Source: Sphingomonas sp. DG1-23 (GTDB lineage Bacteria; Pseudomonadota; Alphaproteobacteria; Sphingomonadales; Sphingomonadaceae). From it: DNA of 64,000 bases. The notes beneath the pieces are model-generated. The model worked only from the letters and a program-made list of their open reading frames with translations. It searched no databases and was not told the DNA's origin. The translations under genes and the position numbers were made by a program. The DNA lies in NCBI RefSeq assembly GCF_030730875.1, contig NZ_JAVAMA010000001.1:558001-622000 (forward strand), in the 5' to 3' direction. Positions within the stretch are counted from its first letter, which is position 1, and each line of letters opens with the position of its first letter. Below, in pieces: positions 60,564 to 64,000 of the stretch.

Positions 60564-61139
60564 ATGCTGATCGAGACCGAAGCCACGCCCAACCCGGCGA
60601 CGCTCAAATTCCTTCCCGGACGGACGGTGATGGAGGCGGGTACCCGCGACTTCGCCAGCCCCGAAGAGGCCGAGGCCTCGCCGCTCGCCAGCGCCTTGTT
60701 CGCGTTCGGCGACGTGACCGGCGTGTTCTTCGGCCGCGACTTCATTTCGGTCACCGCCGGCCCGGGAGTCGAATGGCGCGATCTCAAGCCCGACGTGCTT
60801 GCGATCCTGCTCGACCATTTCTCGGCGAACATGCCGCTGTTCGGCCCCGGCACCGCCGCGGGTTTCTCGGTTCCGCCCGAGAGCGCCGATTTCGGCGATC
60901 ATCCCGAAGATGCCGAGATCGTCGCGCAGATCCGCGAGCTGATCGACACCCGCATCCGCCCCGCCGTCGCCAATGACGGCGGCGACATCGTCTATCGCGG
61001 GTTCGACGCGGGCAAGGTCTATCTTCAGATGCAGGGCGCCTGCGCCGGCTGCCCCTCGTCGAGCGCGACGCTGAAGAACGGCATCGAACAATTGCTCAAA
61101 TATTACGTTCCCGAAGTCACCGAAGTCCGCGCGGTCTGA
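60564..61139 (+). CDS. NfuA/NifU-like Fe-S protein
   Basis: 191 residues from ATG 60564 (MLIETEATPNPATLKFLPG); an ATG at 60555 adds three residues. N-terminal Nfu domain (about 1-90) and C-terminal NifU domain with cluster cysteines in GACAGCPSSSATLKNGIEQ. Such proteins carry assembled clusters to client enzymes and complement the SUF system found 10 kb away. Confidence 0.9.
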   Translation: MLIETEATPNPATLKFLPGRTVMEAGTRDFASPEEAEASPLASALFAFGDVTGVFFGRDFISVTAGPGVEWRDLKPDVLAILLDHFSANMPLFGPGTAAGFSVPPESADFGDHPEDAEIVAQIRELIDTRIRPAVANDGGDIVYRGFDAGKVYLQMQGACAGCPSSSATLKNGIEQLLKYYVPEVTEVRAV

Positions 61140-61165
61140 TCGCTGGCACCCGAAAGGATTGAACC

Positions 61166-61759
61166 ATGGGCCGTCCCCTCGATGATGCGGGGCTGGATAC
61201 GATCTTTCGTACCGCGCGCAGCTATAACGGCTACGACGACACCCCCGTCACCGAAGCCGATATCCGCCGCATCTACGATCTGCTCAAGATGGGGCCGACC
61301 TCGGCCAACCAGCAATCGGCGCGCTTCGTCTGGCTGCTGAGCCAGGAGAGCAAGGACAAGCTCGCCGCGCTCGCCACCGCCACCAATCCCGACAAGATCC
61401 GCAAGGCGCCGGCCACGGTGATCGTCGCGATGGATCTCGATTTCAACGAACAGCTTCCGTGGCTCTTCCCGCACGCCCCCGATGCGAAGAACTGGTTCGC
61501 CGACGACGCGATGCGCCACGCCAACGCCTTCCGCAACTCGAGCTTGCAGGGCGCCTATTTCTTGATCGCGGCCCGCGCGCTCGGCTTCGATACCGGTCCC
61601 ATGTCGGGATTCGACAACGCCAAGGTTGACGCAGCCTTTTTCAGCGACCAGCCCAATCTGAAGTCGAACTTCATTGCAACGCTGGGCCATGGCGACCCTT
61701 CCACCATCTTCGGGCGGCTTCCCCGCCCCGAATTCGATCAGTTCAATCGCGTCGTCTGA
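61166..61759 (+). CDS. Nitroreductase-family protein, RutE-like
   Basis: 197 residues. FMN-binding nitroreductase fold: FRTARSYNGYDDTPV, LLKMGPTSANQQSARFVW, KAPATVIVAMDLDFNEQLPW and LIAARALGFDTGPMSGFDN, all like malonic semialdehyde reductase RutE. No other rut genes adjoin, so a pyrimidine-breakdown role is not supported by context. Confidence 0.85.
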   Translation: MGRPLDDAGLDTIFRTARSYNGYDDTPVTEADIRRIYDLLKMGPTSANQQSARFVWLLSQESKDKLAALATATNPDKIRKAPATVIVAMDLDFNEQLPWLFPHAPDAKNWFADDAMRHANAFRNSSLQGAYFLIAARALGFDTGPMSGFDNAKVDAAFFSDQPNLKSNFIATLGHGDPSTIFGRLPRPEFDQFNRVV

Positions 61760-61763
61760 GGCA

Positions 61764-62393
61764 TTGCTGACGCTCGTCATCGAGACCGCGACTGCCGCCT
61801 GTTCGGTGGCGCTGCTCCGCGGACAGGAGATCGTCGCCAGTACGCACGAAGTCGTCGGGCGCGGCCATGCCGAACGGCTGGTGCCGATGATCGCGGCGCT
61901 GCCCGATCAGGGCCGCGCCTCGCATATCCTCGTCGATGTCGGACCGGGCAGCTTCACCGGGGTGCGGGTCGGGCTCGCCGCCGCGCTTGGCCTCGCGATC
62001 GGCTGGCAGGCCGAGGTCCGAGGCTATTCGTCGCTCGCCTTGCTCGCCGCGACCGGATTCGCCGCGTCTCCGCAATGTCCCGAACTTGCCGCGATACTTG
62101 AGGGGGGGCACGGTGAAGTCTTCATGCAATCGTTCACGGCATCGCCACTCACGCCCGAAGGTCCGCTGCAGTCGCTGATTCCCGCGGCAGCCCTGGCGGT
62201 GCTCGGGCAAAGGCCGGCAATCGGCAATCTCCGCCATCTCGCCGCGCTCGACCCCGACCGCACCCTGATCGAGGCGCTTCCCCGCGCCGAGGACGCGCGG
62301 CTGCTCGCTCACGATCTCGCCAGCCTGCCCCCCCGCCCGATCTACGGCCGCGCGCCCGACGCGAAGACCCTCGCCGAGAGGGGCCTCGCATGA
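61764..62393 (+). CDS. tsaB: TsaB, tRNA t6A synthesis
   Basis: 209 residues from TTG 61764 (MLTLVIETATAACSVALL), the family N-terminus; no ATG lies at this position. DVGPGSFTGVRVGLAAALGLA matches the TsaB signature. It is the partner of TsaD for the threonylcarbamoyl modification of tRNA ANN anticodons. It overlaps rimI by ATGA, the common tsaB-rimI pair. Confidence 0.9.
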   Translation: MLTLVIETATAACSVALLRGQEIVASTHEVVGRGHAERLVPMIAALPDQGRASHILVDVGPGSFTGVRVGLAAALGLAIGWQAEVRGYSSLALLAATGFAASPQCPELAAILEGGHGEVFMQSFTASPLTPEGPLQSLIPAAALAVLGQRPAIGNLRHLAALDPDRTLIEALPRAEDARLLAHDLASLPPRPIYGRAPDAKTLAERGLA

Positions 62394-62866
62394 CCGGCAC
62401 GCTCAACCTGACCGAATTGCGCGAAGGCGGCGCGCAGGATCTCGCCGAGGTCAGCCGCATCATGGAAGAGGCGTTCGATCCGCGTTTCGGCGAGTCGTGG
62501 ACCAGCGCGCAATGCCTCGGCATGCTTTCGCTCCCGGGGGTATGGCTGGTGATCGCCAGCCTCGACGGCCATGATGTCGGCTTCGCGCTCGCCCGGGTGA
62601 TCGCCGACGAGGCCGAATTGCTGCTGCTGGCGACCCGCCCCGCCGCGCGCCGCCGCGGCGTCGCCGGGGCCCTGCTCCGCGCAGTGATCGCCGAAGCCGG
62701 GTCGCGCGGAGTCGCGCAACTCCATCTCGAGGTCCGCGCGGGAAACGATGCCGTGAGGCTATACCGTCGCGAAGGTTTCGAGAAGGTCGGCGAGCGCAAG
62801 AACTACTACAAAGGCAAGATGGGGCAGGCGTTCGACGCGCACACCTTTGCACGCGAGCTTGGCTGA
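62390..62866 (+). CDS. rimI: Ribosomal-protein-alanine acetyltransferase RimI
   Basis: 158 residues, GNAT fold: ELLLLATRPAARRRGVAGAL LRAVI as the acetyl-CoA loop, then HLEVRAGNDAVRLYRREGFE and a closing RKNYYKG, a typical RimI ending. Acetylates the N-terminal alanine of S18. Coupled to tsaB. Confidence 0.9.
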   Translation: MTGTLNLTELREGGAQDLAEVSRIMEEAFDPRFGESWTSAQCLGMLSLPGVWLVIASLDGHDVGFALARVIADEAELLLLATRPAARRRGVAGALLRAVIAEAGSRGVAQLHLEVRAGNDAVRLYRREGFEKVGERKNYYKGKMGQAFDAHTFARELG

Positions 62867-62971
62867 TTTTTTTCGTAACTGAAGGTTAACGACTTGCCTT
62901 CGGTCTACGATGGTCCGATAGGGCCAGCACAGGCGACACTTATAGTCGCCGTAAATTGGGTCGAAGGGAAT

Positions 62972-63388
62972 ATGATGGACGGTTCAGCTGACATTCAGGA
63001 AACACTCATCACGCTTACCGCAGATATTGTGGCAGCACATGTGAGCAACAATAGCGTTGCAGTTTCTGATCTTCCTGTGCTTATTCAGAATGTACACGGC
63101 GCGCTGACTGGACTTGGCCGCGCCGCTGCTGAGCCGGAAGTGAAGCAGGAGCCCGCAGTTTCGATCCGTTCTTCGGTAAAGCCGGACTTTATTGTCTGCC
63201 TCGAAGACGGCAAGAAGCTCAAGATGCTCAAGCGTCACTTGATGACGCACTACCAGATGACGCCGGAACAGTACCGCGCCAAGTGGAACCTTCCCGCCGA
63301 CTATCCGATGGTTGCGCCCAACTATGCCGAGCAGCGCCGCACGCTCGCCAAGAAGATCGGTCTCGGCACCAAGCGCCGCAAGCGCTGA
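62972..63388 (+). CDS. MucR/Ros-family transcriptional regulator
   Basis: 138 residues from ATG 62972, with ATG 62975 equally likely (gaaggga upstream). N-terminal [20 protein letters not shown], then the single zinc finger in [19 protein letters not shown]-type sequence ([20 protein letters not shown]), and [20 protein letters not shown]. Family members control exopolysaccharide, motility and cell cycle genes in alphaproteobacteria. Upstream a hairpin ggcgac/gtcgcc (62933-62951) sits in its leader. Confidence 0.93.
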   Translation: MMDGSADIQETLITLTADIVAAHVSNNSVAVSDLPVLIQNVHGALTGLGRAAAEPEVKQEPAVSIRSSVKPDFIVCLEDGKKLKMLKRHLMTHYQMTPEQYRAKWNLPADYPMVAPNYAEQRRTLAKKIGLGTKRRKR

Positions 63389-63400
63389 GCCGACTTGCTT

Positions 63401-63530
63401 CTTCCCCTCCCTCGCGGGAGGGCAAGGGGTGGGGACAGAAAAGGCCGGGGCGCGACGCCCCGGCCTTTTCTTTTGCCGGCACGACGAGAAGGCCGGGCTC
63501 CGCGCGCACGCTCCCTTGCGGGGAGGGGAG
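63401..63530. repeat. REPIN-like palindrome doublet R16
   Basis: Hairpins ccctccctcgcgggaggg (63405-63422) and ctcccttgcggggaggggag (63511-63530), mutually inverted, flanking the mucR terminator. Less perfect than the other doublets. Confidence 0.65.
63438..63475 (+). terminator. Rho-independent terminator between mucR and fur
   Basis: Perfect 15-base stem gaaaaggccggggcg / cgccccggccttttc with loop cga, followed by tttt. It can act in both directions, but only mucR reads into it. Confidence 0.93.
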
Positions 63531-63551
63531 TGTACGGGCTACATCGGCGCC

Positions 63552-63974
63552 ATGCCGCGGAAAATCGATCTCGAGCAGCTCTGTCATGACAAGGGGCTGC
63601 GCATCACCGAACAGCGCAAGGTGATCGCGCGCGTCCTCTCCGACGCCGAGGATCATCCCGATGTCGAGAAGGTCTATGAGCGCGCATCGGCCATCGATCC
63701 GGGCATCTCGATCGCCACAGTGTATCGCACCGTCCGGCTGTTCGAAGAGGCCGGCATCCTCGACCGTCACGATTTCGGCGACGGCCGTGCGCGCTACGAA
63801 CCTTCGCCCGAGGCGCATCACGACCATCTGATCGATGTCGAATCGGGCAAGGTGATCGAGTTCGTCGATCCCGAACTCGAATTGCTTCAGAAGCAGATCG
63901 CCGAGCGGCTGGGATTCCGCCTCGTCGATCATCGCATGGAACTCTACGGCGTCGCGCTCGACCGCAAGGTTTGA
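63552..63974 (+). CDS. fur: Ferric uptake regulator Fur
   Basis: 140 residues from ATG 63552 (MPRKIDLEQLCHDKGLRIT); the longer open frame upstream is repeat and terminator. Winged helix GLRITEQRKVIARVLSDAED and SIATVYRTVRLFEEAGIL, metal motif HHDHLIDVESGKVIEF and DPELELLQ. Iron- or metal-responsive repressor (Fur or Irr/Mur could be told apart only by alignment). Ends 26 bases before the window edge. Confidence 0.9.
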   Translation: MPRKIDLEQLCHDKGLRITEQRKVIARVLSDAEDHPDVEKVYERASAIDPGISIATVYRTVRLFEEAGILDRHDFGDGRARYEPSPEAHHDHLIDVESGKVIEFVDPELELLQKQIAERLGFRLVDHRMELYGVALDRKV

Positions 63975-64000
63975 GCGCGAACGGGAGGAGCCTGTGACCA

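Noticed and set aside
61160-61764. Longer TsaB start at 61674 inside the nitroreductase gene
   Set aside because: That N-terminus has no TsaB-like sequence and overlaps the preceding gene by 86 bases; family homology begins at the TTG at 61764.

Overview
The window is about 65% GC, densely packed and typical of a free-living alphaproteobacterium of the order Sphingomonadales (Sphingomonas or a close relative). The signs are the sucA-sucB-lpd order, groESL behind a CIRCE element, a sufR-B-(three small genes)-C-D-S-T-A iron-sulfur operon, a XrtA/PEP-CTERM-type exopolysaccharide regulatory cassette, a large TonB-dependent receptor, and the tsaB-rimI-mucR-fur block. No rRNA, tRNA, CRISPR array or insertion sequence was recognised. 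The family calls rest on reading motifs by eye, with no database search.

Layout. 0-7 kb: 2-oxoglutarate dehydrogenase complex (E1, E2, E3) with a frameshifted GIY-YIG nuclease gene, framed by palindromic repeats, wedged between E2 and E3; then small DUF2314 and DUF2188 genes. 7-12 kb: membrane proteins (DUF1275, TRIC/UPF0126, DUF2189), a GNAT acetyltransferase and the SppA protease. 12-16 kb: a polymorphic HNH toxin with its SUKH immunity protein, then groES-groEL. 16-27 kb: an oligoendopeptidase, mannose-1-phosphate guanylyltransferase divergent from an initiating glycosyl-phosphotransferase, and the PrsK-PrsR-PrsT regulatory and TPR genes. 27-33 kb: accessory stretch with an 18-codon ORF behind a near-perfect Shine-Dalgarno sequence, a lipoprotein, a hemerythrin-like protein, UvrB, an 11-bp tandem repeat, and a second toxin/immunity pair whose toxin gene carries a one-base frameshift. 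33-43 kb: MBL-fold hydrolase, DNA ligase LigA, TonB receptor, Gre-family factor, aldo/keto reductase and GT2 glycosyltransferase. 43-51 kb: SUF operon on the minus strand. 51-64 kb: AraC-type regulator, PyrD, gamma-glutamyltransferase, acyl-CoA ligase, a two-domain M16 peptidase, Nfu protein, nitroreductase, TsaB, RimI, MucR and Fur.

The most striking non-coding feature is a dense set of bipartite palindromes: pairs of hairpins in inverted orientation spanning about 75-160 bp. I count 14 such doublets plus two single hairpins. They resemble REP doublets (REPINs). Several have become part of genes: they encode the end of SufR, the end of SufD and start of SufS, and the DUF1275 tail, and they appear to supply the Shine-Dalgarno sequences of sufD and sufA. 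No RAYT transposase is visible. The only enzyme gene embedded in these repeats is the GIY-YIG nuclease, which sits between two doublets with the same arm sequence. A GIY-YIG/REPIN partnership is the main candidate for an undescribed system here.
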